A stretch of DNA of 27,839 bases. Origin: TMED27 sp050633165. GTDB lineage: Bacteria > Pseudomonadota > Alphaproteobacteria > Micavibrionales > Micavibrionaceae. The position numbers and the translations under genes are program-made. Within the stretch, counting starts at the first letter, position 1. Each line of letters opens with the position of its first letter. The stretch is taken from contig JBOEFZ010000011.1 of NCBI GenBank assembly GCA_050633165.1, positions 1-27,839 of the forward strand, in the 5' to 3' direction. The notes under the pieces were generated by a model, which saw nothing but the letters and a program-made list of their open reading frames with translations, made no database searches and was not told where the DNA came from. Shown here in pieces: positions 16,146 through 23,082 of this stretch.

Positions 16146-16930
16146 GGTTAGTTACGTGGAACATCAACTCTGTACGCCTTCGCCAAGGGCTGGTTTTGCG
16201 CCTTATCGAGAGCCATGCGCCGGATGTTATTTGTTTGCAGGAAACGAAATGTCCGGATGAGCATTTCCCCTTTGATGTGTTTCGGGAGGCCGGATATGCG
16301 CATATACATGTGCAGGGGATGAAGAGCTATAATGGGCAGGCGATCCTTTCTAAAATCCCGTTTGAGGATACGCAAATTCACCATCGTGTCGGGCGGGAGG
16401 ATTGCCGGCATATTGCTGTACGTGTGCGGGGTATCGACGTACATAATCTCTATATTCCGGCGGGTGGGGATGAGCCGGATGTCGAGGTGAATGATAAGTT
16501 TGCGCATAAATTGGATTTTGTTGATGAGATGACGCGTTGGTTTTCGGACAATTACAGCGCGGATCAAAAGGTGATTACGGTGGGGGATTTTAATATTGCC
16601 CCGTATGAGCATGATGTTTGGTCGCATAAGCAATTGTTGAAAGTTGTATCCCATACACCGGATGAGACGGAGCGGTTGGCGAAGATGCTTGGGGCGCTCG
16701 ATTTTGTGGATGTGGCGCGGGAATTTGTGCCGATGGAGGATAAGGCGTACACGTGGTGGTCATACCGGAATAAGGATTGGAGCAAGTCTAATCGCGGGCG
16801 GCGCTTGGATCATGTTTGGGTGACGGCGCCGCTTAAGGGCGCGCTTAAGGCGTATGACGTTCATAGCGATGCGCGAAGTTGGGAAAAACCATCCGATCAC
16901 GCGCCGGTGATTGTTGATTTTGACCTCTAA
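16142..16930 (+). CDS. xthA: Exodeoxyribonuclease III (AP endonuclease)
   Basis: A base-excision repair enzyme that cleaves 5' to abasic sites and removes 3' blocking groups, using a divalent metal. The 262 residues contain the exonuclease-endonuclease-phosphatase fold motifs: WNINS with Asn7, LQETK with Glu34, VGDFNIAP with Asp149 and Asn151, RRLDHVW, and the C-terminal SDHAPV with Asp252 and His253. All catalytic residues are present. ATG 16142 overlaps the ybaB stop, so it is probably translated by coupling in dnaX-ybaB-xthA. Its TAA overlaps the stop codon of the convergent DUF1223 gene, and no terminator lies between them. Confidence 0.95.
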   Translation: MRLVTWNINSVRLRQGLVLRLIESHAPDVICLQETKCPDEHFPFDVFREAGYAHIHVQGMKSYNGQAILSKIPFEDTQIHHRVGREDCRHIAVRVRGIDVHNLYIPAGGDEPDVEVNDKFAHKLDFVDEMTRWFSDNYSADQKVITVGDFNIAPYEHDVWSHKQLLKVVSHTPDETERLAKMLGALDFVDVAREFVPMEDKAYTWWSYRNKDWSKSNRGRRLDHVWVTAPLKGALKAYDVHSDARSWEKPSDHAPVIVDFDL

Positions 16931-17703
16931 AACTTCCCTGCTGCCACGATCTTTCCCGTCTCCTCATTCTGAGCAAAAGCGATGATTTTATCGCCAGAGA
17001 GTGTTTTCGTTGAGATAGATTGCGCAGCACCATCCCATTGGGGAAGGCGTTTAAAGGCTGTTACGACATTGTGATAAGTGACGGTGTAGGGGTTTTCAGG
17101 GTCTTCGAACGGGTCGATTATTTTTGTGTTTTGGAGGCCAAGGAGTGTGAGGGCTAGGGGCGTGTCACTCTTGATTTTCGGGAGAGCCAGAGAGAGTGTT
17201 TCGCCGGATTTATTCAAGGTGATGGCTTGGACGTTATCTTGCGCGGCGGCGAAGGTAATCGCGCTGTCTATGACGTTTTGGTAAAGGCCGCTGGTGTCTT
17301 TGCGGCCATTGATGATCATATCGCCTGTGCTGAATTCTTCATCTTTATGTATGGTTTTGAAGGCCATATAGGAGCGATCGGCGCAGAATTTATCGACCGT
17401 TTGTTTGCGCGCTTCCCGATCTTTGATTTCATAGGATGAGTAATCGAGGTAGCAGGTGAAGGCGATGATATCGGGGTGTTTTTGAATGGTGTTTGCGAAG
17501 GTTTCTTCGGGCGGGGTTTGTTTGAAGCGGCTAACGTGATGGATGTGGTCGGCGTCGCTATGGTCTTCATGCGCGTGATCGCCGCTTTGTGGTGCGCAGC
17601 CGGGATAGGCGATATATTCGAGCAGGACGGGGTTTGCGGTGGCTAGGCTGGGGGTGATGAAGATTAAGATGAATAAAAAACGGATCATGTTTGAGTGTAT
17701 CAT
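16927..17703 (-). CDS. DUF1223 (thioredoxin-like) secreted protein with His-rich insert
   Basis: A protein of the DUF1223 family, an uncharacterised thioredoxin-fold group usually exported. The 258 residues begin with a signal peptide, cleaved near SLATANP (about 23). Family features are VLLEYIAYPGC (27-36), the LDYSSYE segment matching the family's DYW region, and MIINGRKD. Where relatives usually have CxxC, only Cys36 is present. It is followed by a His/Asp/Glu-rich stretch (residues 42-56, HAHEDHSDADHIHH) with seven His, which could bind metal. ATG 17703 is 4 bases from the upstream SDHAF4-like stop; ATG 17688 (residue 6) is a good alternative start. Confidence 0.8.
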   Translation of the reverse strand: MIHSNMIRFLFILIFITPSLATANPVLLEYIAYPGCAPQSGDHAHEDHSDADHIHHVSRFKQTPPEETFANTIQKHPDIIAFTCYLDYSSYEIKDREARKQTVDKFCADRSYMAFKTIHKDEEFSTGDMIINGRKDTSGLYQNVIDSAITFAAAQDNVQAITLNKSGETLSLALPKIKSDTPLALTLLGLQNTKIIDPFEDPENPYTVTYHNVVTAFKRLPQWDGAAQSISTKTLSGDKIIAFAQNEETGKIVAAGKF

Positions 17704-17706
17704 GTT

Positions 17707-17865
17707 TTAAAAATCCGAGCAGCGTCCTTTGACTTCCCAATCGTTGTATCGTGTGGGTTCGAGGAGGCCGGCGTCTTTGAAACCGCCTTTTTCATCGTCG
17801 GGGGCGGTGTTTGATGGCTTTTCCGCGGCTTTTTTATCTTTTTGGGTTTCTTTTTGATCACTCAT
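17707..17865 (-). CDS. DUF1674 protein, succinate dehydrogenase assembly factor 4-like
   Basis: A 52-residue protein matching the DUF1674/SDHAF4 family. In eukaryotes the family helps assemble succinate dehydrogenase by binding the flavinated SdhA subunit; the bacterial role is inferred from that. The N-terminus is short, charged and probably disordered (QKETQKDKKAAEKP). The C-terminus carries the diagnostic block EPTRYNDWEVKGRCSDF, ending at the last residue as is typical. Its start codon is at 17865 and the chorismate mutase gene diverges from it 39 bases away. The DUF1223 gene starts 3-4 bases after its stop, so the two are probably cotranscribed. DUF1674 genes commonly sit near rsmB in alphaproteobacteria, as here. 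Confidence 0.9.
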   Translation of the reverse strand: MSDQKETQKDKKAAEKPSNTAPDDEKGGFKDAGLLEPTRYNDWEVKGRCSDF

Positions 17866-17904
17866 AGACAAAGATATAGAGCATTTTACAAATTGAGCAA
17901 AGTT

Positions 17905-18192
17905 ATGAATGAGAAACTGGAGCAGTATCGTAAGGAAATTGATGCGCTGGATATCGAGCTGGTTGATGTTTTGGCGCGGCGGTTGGCGGTTGTGCGTGCC
18001 GTTGGTGCGTTGAAGGCCGAGACGGGGTTAAGCGTTGTGCAGCCGGAGCGGGCGAAGGCGGTTGTGGATCGCGCGGCGGAGATGGGCGTGGAAAAGGGCT
18101 TGTCGCCGGATTTTATACGCGCGCTGTATCATATGATGATCGATCATGCGCATGTGGTGGAGCATGATATTATTGATGAAGAGCGCTCATGA
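17905..18192 (+). CDS. aroQ: Chorismate mutase, AroQ type
   Basis: Chorismate mutase converts chorismate to prephenate for phenylalanine and tyrosine synthesis. From ATG 17905 it has 95 residues, the size of a monofunctional AroQ. I reject the longer start at 17842 because its extra residues lie inside the oppositely oriented DUF1674 gene and look unlike the family. Active-site positions fit the helical fold: YRKEID, ARRLAVVRAVGALK with its Arg and Lys, and VVQPERAKAVVDRA. The C-terminal helix reads ALYHMMIDHAH. There is no prephenate dehydratase fusion. The stop overlaps the rsmB start by 4 bases. Confidence 0.92.
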   Translation: MNEKLEQYRKEIDALDIELVDVLARRLAVVRAVGALKAETGLSVVQPERAKAVVDRAAEMGVEKGLSPDFIRALYHMMIDHAHVVEHDIIDEERS

Positions 18193-19526
18193 GCGTTGAA
18201 AATTCTTCTGCGGATGTGAATGTTGACGGGCTTGCGGCGCGGCGGGCGGCTTTGGCGGTGTTGCATAGCGTTTTGAATCAACGCCAAGCGTTGGATCATG
18301 TTTTGGATGGTACGGCGGCGTTTTTGGATTTGCCGAGCCGTGATAAAGCCTTTGCGCGGATGGTGATTTCGACCACGCTACGCCGTTTGGGGCAGGTGGA
18401 TGCGATTATTGTTCGGGCGCAGGCGCGGGAGGGGACACGTACCCCTGTGCTGGAGAATATTTTGCGCATTGGTGTGGTGCAGATTTTGTTTATGGCGGTT
18501 CCCGATCATGCGGCGGTTGATACGTGTGTTGAGCTGGCGCGGGAGAATAAGCTGGAGCGGCAGACGGGGTTTGTTAATGGCCTTTTGCGGAATGTTGTGC
18601 GGAGCGGGCCGGAATGGTTATCGCGCCAAGATGACGCGCGGCTCAATACGCCGGAATGGATGCTCAAGGCGTGGATTAGCGATTACGGGATGCGCGGCGC
18701 GGCGGAGATTGCGCAGGCGAATTTATCCGAAGCGCCGCTGGATATTACCGTGAAGAATAAGGGGGATGTGAATCACTATGCCTCGATTTTCAAGGCGACG
18801 CAGCTTTTGACCGGAACGTTGCGGCAGATGTCGGGCGGCAGAGTGAATGAGATGGAGGGTTTCACTGAGGGAGATTGGTGGGTGCAGGATGCCTCGGCGG
18901 CGATTCCGGCGCAGCTTTTTGGGGATATTGCGGGGCGTGAGGTCGTTGATTTTTGCGCCGCGCCCGGTGGAAAATCGGTGCAGATGGCGGCGATGGGCGC
19001 GGATGTGATTGCGCTGGATCGCTCGCCGAAACGCCTCAAACGTGTGGCGGAGAATGCCGAGCGGCTTGGCCTGTCGGAACGGATTACGATACAGGTTGCG
19101 GATGCGGCGGAATGGCGCCCTAGCGATAATGTCGCGCGGCCTTATATCCTCCTTGATGCGCCCTGTAGCGCTACGGGCACAATTCGCCGTCATCCCGATG
19201 CGCTGCATCTAAAGGCGGAGGGGGATGTGGCGCGGCTTGTGGATGTGCAGGCGCGGATTTTAGGCAATGCGTTTGATGTTTTGAGTATTGGCGGGATTTT
19301 GGTGTATTGCGTGTGTTCCTTGCAAAAGGCGGAAGGCGAGGCGCAGATTGAAGCGTTTTTGAACGCGCATAGCAACGCCGCTCGCCTGCCGATCACGGCG
19401 GAGGAATTGGGCGGGTATGACGAGAGCTTGACCGAAGATGGCGACCTCCGCATCCTCCCGCATCATCAGGCCGCGATTGGCGGGATGGATGGGTTCTTTG
19501 TGGCAAGGGTTACTAAGGTTGGTTGA
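18189..19526 (+). CDS. rsmB: 16S rRNA (cytosine967-C5)-methyltransferase RsmB
   Basis: RsmB (Fmu/Sun) makes m5C967 in 16S rRNA. The 445 residues have an N-terminal NusB-like RNA-binding region (about 15-145) and a Rossmann methyltransferase domain. The SAM site is DFCAAPGGKS at 254-263. The catalytic pair is Cys326 in DAPCSATG and Cys376 in VYCVCSLQKAEGE. The RRHPD motif follows the first Cys. The length is normal and all motifs are intact. ATG 18189 overlaps the aroQ stop (ATGA), implying coupled translation. It is followed by the minus-strand M41 region, which separates it from rpe. Confidence 0.96.
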   Translation: MSVENSSADVNVDGLAARRAALAVLHSVLNQRQALDHVLDGTAAFLDLPSRDKAFARMVISTTLRRLGQVDAIIVRAQAREGTRTPVLENILRIGVVQILFMAVPDHAAVDTCVELARENKLERQTGFVNGLLRNVVRSGPEWLSRQDDARLNTPEWMLKAWISDYGMRGAAEIAQANLSEAPLDITVKNKGDVNHYASIFKATQLLTGTLRQMSGGRVNEMEGFTEGDWWVQDASAAIPAQLFGDIAGREVVDFCAAPGGKSVQMAAMGADVIALDRSPKRLKRVAENAERLGLSERITIQVADAAEWRPSDNVARPYILLDAPCSATGTIRRHPDALHLKAEGDVARLVDVQARILGNAFDVLSIGGILVYCVCSLQKAEGEAQIEAFLNAHSNAARLPITAEELGGYDESLTEDGDLRILPHHQAAIGGMDGFFVARVTKVG

Positions 19527-19541
19527 TTTTTAAACTATGAT

Positions 19542-20261
19542 TTAAAAAGGTTCGTAATTTGAGTTTAGATAAACATCGTGATTATGTTTCCTGATTATTG
19601 TAGCTATTTCGTGCTTGTTTAATGTTCTTTTCTTTTTTGCTTCTGATGCTACTTCCTTGATTACCTCAAAATATGTACTTACAGCTTCATCAGCAATTTT
19701 TCTTGCTTCAGATATTATTTTATCAATTTCAAGCTGAATTAACATTTTTGTGTATTCTGGAAGATCAGAATTCCCGCCTTTTTTTGATGTATCAAAGTTG
19801 ATGGAGCCTAAATTAGACATGCCATATTGAGTGACCATATTTCGTGCGGTTTTTGTTGCTTATTTAATGTCAAACAAAACACCAGCTTGAAAATTTCCTT
19901 TTCCATTAGTTTTTTCTTCTACAGCAAGGCCAGCTAATGTACCTGCCATGTCGTTCAAAAAATCTTGTTTTGTGAAGCCTGAGAGATCATCGTTTGTGTC
20001 TGCTATTTTTACAAATGCTTTTGAGTGCCCAAAGCCTATCATAGAGAGCAGCTCTGGAGGAGCGCTTCTTGGCAATACAAAGTGTAGTACGGCGTGCGCT
20101 GCTTCGTGTAAAGCGATTATATCTTCTTTATCCGTATGACTGAAATCAGGTGCAATATATCTTGAACCATATATGAGCGCCCCTTCAGCAATTGAAAAAT
20201 AGGATGCAAGTCTTAGCATTGCTCGGGAGGTTTTTTCTCTGAATTTTGGTGATAGACGCAT
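19542..20261 (-). pseudogene. Stand-alone FtsH-type (M41) zinc peptidase, interrupted by one in-frame TAA
   Basis: The M41 peptidase domain of FtsH without its membrane and AAA parts. From ATG 20261 the frame gives 133 residues with the zinc motif HEAAH (His52, Glu53, His56) and the FtsH-like AGTLAGLAVEE. It ends at LFDIK, where Asp131 matches FtsH's third zinc ligand. A TAA (complement of 19860-19862) then stops it. The same frame continues directly as ATKTARNMVTQYGMSNLGSI and the helical FtsH C-terminal region to 19542, aligning with the E. coli FtsH stretch NDIKVATNLARNMVTQWG. One sense codon has thus become TAA; restored length would be 239 residues. An ATG at 19838 could restart the second half. 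It is AT-rich and looks acquired. Alternatives are sequencing error or stop readthrough. Confidence 0.82.
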
Positions 20262-20318
20262 GATGGCTGTTTAATGAATGCTGTAAGCTATGTCAATTTT
20301 TCAAAGATACTTGTAAAC

Positions 20319-20408
20319 TTAAAAGGGTATTTTTGTGCGGTTTTTTAATCGCCTTTGGAAGAATGAGGTGTTTGGAAGCTTGATAAAGTGAACCGGATCA
20401 CCACTCAT
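20319..20408 (-). CDS. Possible 29-residue small protein upstream of the M41 gene
   Basis: An ATG at 20408 opens a 29-codon frame (MSGDPVHFIKLPNTSFFQRR and nine more residues, basic C-terminus) in the gap between the M41 gene and rpe, on the M41 strand. I do not recognise it. There is no clear ribosome site, and the frame is open further upstream to a start at 20513 that would overlap rpe. It could be a leader peptide or chance. Confidence 0.25.
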   Translation of the reverse strand: MSGDPVHFIKLPNTSFFQRRLKNRTKIPF

Positions 20409-20429
20409 GGTGGATAAGTTTGTGGATAG
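20409..20429 (-). promoter_or_regulatory. Two DnaA-box-like 9-mers
   Basis: On the minus strand TTATCCACC (complement of 20409-20417) and CTATCCACA (20421-20429) each match 8 of 9 positions of the DnaA box TTATCCACA. Both face the same way, 12 bases apart, in an AT-rich stretch upstream of rpe. Two imperfect boxes are too few to call an origin; DnaA-mediated regulation or chance is equally likely. Confidence 0.3.
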
Positions 20430-20506
20430 ATATTTGGGCTTGGGTTTGTTATACTTGGATTTGCGAATATAGCGCTTCTTTTTTGAATTTCTGAAAGGTA
20501 TTGAAT

Positions 20507-21163
20507 ATGTCACGAGCTGTGCGGATTGCGCCGTCTATTTTATCGGCTGATTTTTCAACGTTGGGGGAGGAAGTGAAGCGCATTGATGATGCGGGCGCGG
20601 ATTATATTCATATTGATGTGATGGATGGGCATTTTGTGCCGAACCTTACCTTTGGTGCGCCGGTGGTGAAGCATTTGCGGCGCTGGACTAAGCTGCCGTT
20701 TGATGTGCATTTGATGATTGCGCCGGTTGATCCTCTTATTCAGGATTTTGCCGATGCGGGGGCGGATATTATTACCGCGCATGTCGAGGCAGGGCCGCAT
20801 CTTCACCGGACGTTGCAGGCGATACGCGCGGCGGGTTGTAAGGCGGGGGTTTCGCTTAATCCGCATACGCCGTTATCGAGTATTCAACATGTCATGGACA
20901 TGGTGGATTTGATTTTGATTATGACGGTGAATCCCGGATTTGGCGGGCAGAGTTTTATTCCCCTTCTTGATAAAATATCCGAGGCGCGGCGGATGATTGA
21001 GGCGAGCGGGCGTAGCATTGATCTGGAGATTGATGGCGGGGTGAACCCGCAAACGGCGAAGGATTGTATTGCGGCGGGGGCGGATGTGCTCGTGGCTGGT
21101 ACGGCGGTGTTTAAGGATGGGCCGGAGGGCTATGCCAAGAATATCAAAGCATTGAGAGGTTAA
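20507..21163 (+). CDS. rpe: Ribulose-phosphate 3-epimerase
   Basis: Rpe interconverts ribulose 5-phosphate and xylulose 5-phosphate in the pentose phosphate pathway. ATG 20507 gives 218 residues and has an AAAGG ribosome site 8 bases upstream; the TTG at 20501 is a poorer alternative. TIM-barrel motifs are all present: IAPSILSADF near the start, HIDVMDGHFVPNLTFG with the metal-binding His and Asp, VHLMI, MTVNPGFGGQSFI, and EIDGGVNPQTA with the catalytic Asp, then ADVLVAGTAVF for phosphate binding. It is followed after 173 bases by the heparinase-like gene, in the neighbourhood typical of alphaproteobacteria. Confidence 0.97.
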   Translation: MSRAVRIAPSILSADFSTLGEEVKRIDDAGADYIHIDVMDGHFVPNLTFGAPVVKHLRRWTKLPFDVHLMIAPVDPLIQDFADAGADIITAHVEAGPHLHRTLQAIRAAGCKAGVSLNPHTPLSSIQHVMDMVDLILIMTVNPGFGGQSFIPLLDKISEARRMIEASGRSIDLEIDGGVNPQTAKDCIAAGADVLVAGTAVFKDGPEGYAKNIKALRG

Positions 21164-21199
21164 AGAATGCCGATACTGTCGAACCCTGCTTGCTGCAAA

Positions 21200-21270
21200 G
21201 CCAACTTTTCTGCGCTTCCGGTATTCACATACTTAAACGTATGCTGCGTTCCGGTTCTCGAAAAATTGGC
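21200..21270. ncRNA. Long imperfect hairpin element between rpe and the heparinase-like gene
   Basis: The outer arms GCCAACTTTT (21200-21209) and AAAAATTGGC (21261-21270) pair with one mismatch. CCGG occurs at matching places inside each arm (21218-21221, 21251-21254). The apex is CATAC-TTAAAC-GTATG (21228-21243). The reverse strand is also open from about 21346 to a TAA at 21162-21160, ending AEKLALQQAGFDSIGIL, but has no ATG, GTG or TTG start. I seem to recall similar intergenic sequences in other bacteria but cannot name a family. It may be a structured leader, an attenuator, a small RNA or a relic coding sequence. Confidence 0.5.
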
Positions 21271-21336
21271 TTTTCGCTGCGCGATGTCCGCAGTCTCAAC
21301 ATCCTTTATGTTTTGTTTTAAAGAGAGTGATATATA

Positions 21337-23073
21337 ATGCCACTGGGGATTTTAGGGCAGATGCGGAGTAAGTTGGGGCATGGTGGCGGTGTGGCTACGC
21401 GGCTGCGGCTGTCTTCGAGCAGTTCTTGGGCGTTTGATTCCACGCTTTATAATTGGTCTTTGCGGGGGGATGTTCCTGATCGGCTTATTGTGCGTCCGGT
21501 TGATCCGTGGTGCGGTGATGCGGAGGCCGGGGCGCGGTTGTTTGATGGGGTGTTTCGGCGTGGCGCGGGTGATGCTTTGCGGGAATATGCGGTGCAGGGG
21601 GCGGATTGGGATGCGCCTGATATGCCGCGTGTTTGGGCGGCGCATATTCACGGGTTTGGCTGGCTGCGGGATTTGCGGAGCTTTGCCAATGCGGGGAATG
21701 GTGATCAACGACGGGCAGCGCGCGGATTTGCGCGGCATATGATTTTGGCGTGGGTGGATCGCTATGCGGCGTGGTCTAAGCGTGCGTGGCAGGCGGATAT
21801 TTTGGGGCAGCGCCTATCGATGTGGATTGCGCATTATGAATTTTTTGCGGCGGAGCATTTGCAGGAAGATGAAGAGTTCGAGGAGGCGTTTTTTGACTCC
21901 CTCGCGCGGCAGGGGCGGCATCTTTCGCGGATTTTGAGCGGGGTTTCAAGCGGCGGGTTATCGGGGTGCGATAGTCTTGCGCAATTTTATGCGGGTAAGG
22001 GGATGCTTTATGCCGGCCTTGCGCTGGAGGGGTATGAGGCGTGGATCGAGCAGGGTTTGGATATTTTGCTGGAGGCGCTGGAGACGCAGATTTTGGGTGA
22101 TGGGGCGCATGTCTCGCGTAGTGCTTCGCAGCTTTTGGATGTGTTGCAGGTTTTGCTGGATGTGCGTTCGGCGTTGAATGCGGGCGGTTATCCGATGCCG
22201 GAGCAGATACAGCATGGCATTGATAAGATTGCGCCTGCGGTGCGGTTTTACCGGTATAATGACAAGTATTTCGGGTGTTTTGAGGGCGCGAATACGGGTG
22301 ATGTTGCGCATATCGATGCTGTGCTCGCGCAGAGCGGTAGCAAGGGGCGGGGGATGAATTCCCTGCCTTGCGCGGGATATGAGCGGATTGCGGCGGGGCG
22401 GAGTTTGTTGATGTTTGATTGCGGCGGTTCGCCCTCCGCATTGTATAGCGAGGAAGCGCATGCCGCGCCGCTTTCGTTCGAGCTTAGCCATGCGCGGGAG
22501 CGGATTTTTGTCAATTGCGGGAGCGATGAATATGACGAGATGTGGCGTGCCTCGATGCGGTGTGCGGCGGCGCATAACGGGCTTGTGATTGATCATCGTG
22601 ATCCGTGCGAGATGCATAAAAACGGACGGATTAGTCGCGGGTTTGCGGTTGAAGAGACGCGCCGTGAAGAGAGCAAGGATGGCGTGTTTGTTGAGGGCGT
22701 GCATGATGGCTATGTTCCGATCAACGGGATGGCGCATCGGCGCGGGATTTATGTGAGCGAGAGCGGGCATGATGTGCGCGGGGTGGATGCGTTGGAGGGG
22801 GCGGCTGCGCCGCTTAAGCCGCTGGATATTGCTGTGCGGTTTCATTTGCATCCGGATGTTAAGGTGTCGCTTATTAATGAGGGGCGGGAGGCGTTGTTGC
22901 GTTTAAAAAGCGGTGGCGGTTGGCGGTTTAAGCATGGGGGCGGTGTGCTGGCGCTGGAGGATAGCGTGTATTTGGGCGGTGGGGCGTTGCGCAAGACAAA
23001 GCAGCTTGTTATTCACGGGCAAGTGAGTGCGGGTAGGGCTGAGATTAAGTGGGGGCTTTCGAAAGAAGGGTAG
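21337..23073 (+). CDS. Heparinase II/III family protein
   Basis: A protein of the heparinase II/III-like family, whose characterised members are polysaccharide lyases; the substrate here is unknown. The 578 residues have a helical N-terminal half (about 60-330) with AARGFARHMILAWVDRYAAW. The beta-rich C-terminal half contains the family block GYERIAAGRSLLMFDCGG, then SEEAHAAPLSFELS, ERIFVNCGSDEYDEMW and AAAHNGLVIDHRDP. There is no signal peptide, unlike exported lyases. Such cytoplasmic-looking members are common beside rpe and rsmB in alphaproteobacteria and may act on an envelope polymer. ATG 21337 has an AGAGAG ribosome site. The EAL gene starts 9 bases after its stop. Confidence 0.88.
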   Translation: MPLGILGQMRSKLGHGGGVATRLRLSSSSSWAFDSTLYNWSLRGDVPDRLIVRPVDPWCGDAEAGARLFDGVFRRGAGDALREYAVQGADWDAPDMPRVWAAHIHGFGWLRDLRSFANAGNGDQRRAARGFARHMILAWVDRYAAWSKRAWQADILGQRLSMWIAHYEFFAAEHLQEDEEFEEAFFDSLARQGRHLSRILSGVSSGGLSGCDSLAQFYAGKGMLYAGLALEGYEAWIEQGLDILLEALETQILGDGAHVSRSASQLLDVLQVLLDVRSALNAGGYPMPEQIQHGIDKIAPAVRFYRYNDKYFGCFEGANTGDVAHIDAVLAQSGSKGRGMNSLPCAGYERIAAGRSLLMFDCGGSPSALYSEEAHAAPLSFELSHARERIFVNCGSDEYDEMWRASMRCAAAHNGLVIDHRDPCEMHKNGRISRGFAVEETRREESKDGVFVEGVHDGYVPINGMAHRRGIYVSESGHDVRGVDALEGAAAPLKPLDIAVRFHLHPDVKVSLINEGREALLRLKSGGGWRFKHGGGVLALEDSVYLGGGALRKTKQLVIHGQVSAGRAEIKWGLSKEG

Positions 23074-23082
23074 CCGCCGCGT

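Noticed and set aside
17842..17904. Extended N-terminus for chorismate mutase
   Set aside because: The extra residues overlap the antisense DUF1674 gene and do not resemble AroQ. ATG 17905 fits the family.
19542..19838. Independent 98-residue gene downstream of the M41 peptidase
   Set aside because: It is in the same frame as the peptidase and continues the FtsH domain across one stop codon, so it is treated as the second half of one gene.
20409..20429. Chromosomal origin of replication
   Set aside because: Only two imperfect DnaA boxes, no clear unwinding element or cluster, and no origin-linked genes (dnaA, dnaN, hemE, parAB) nearby.
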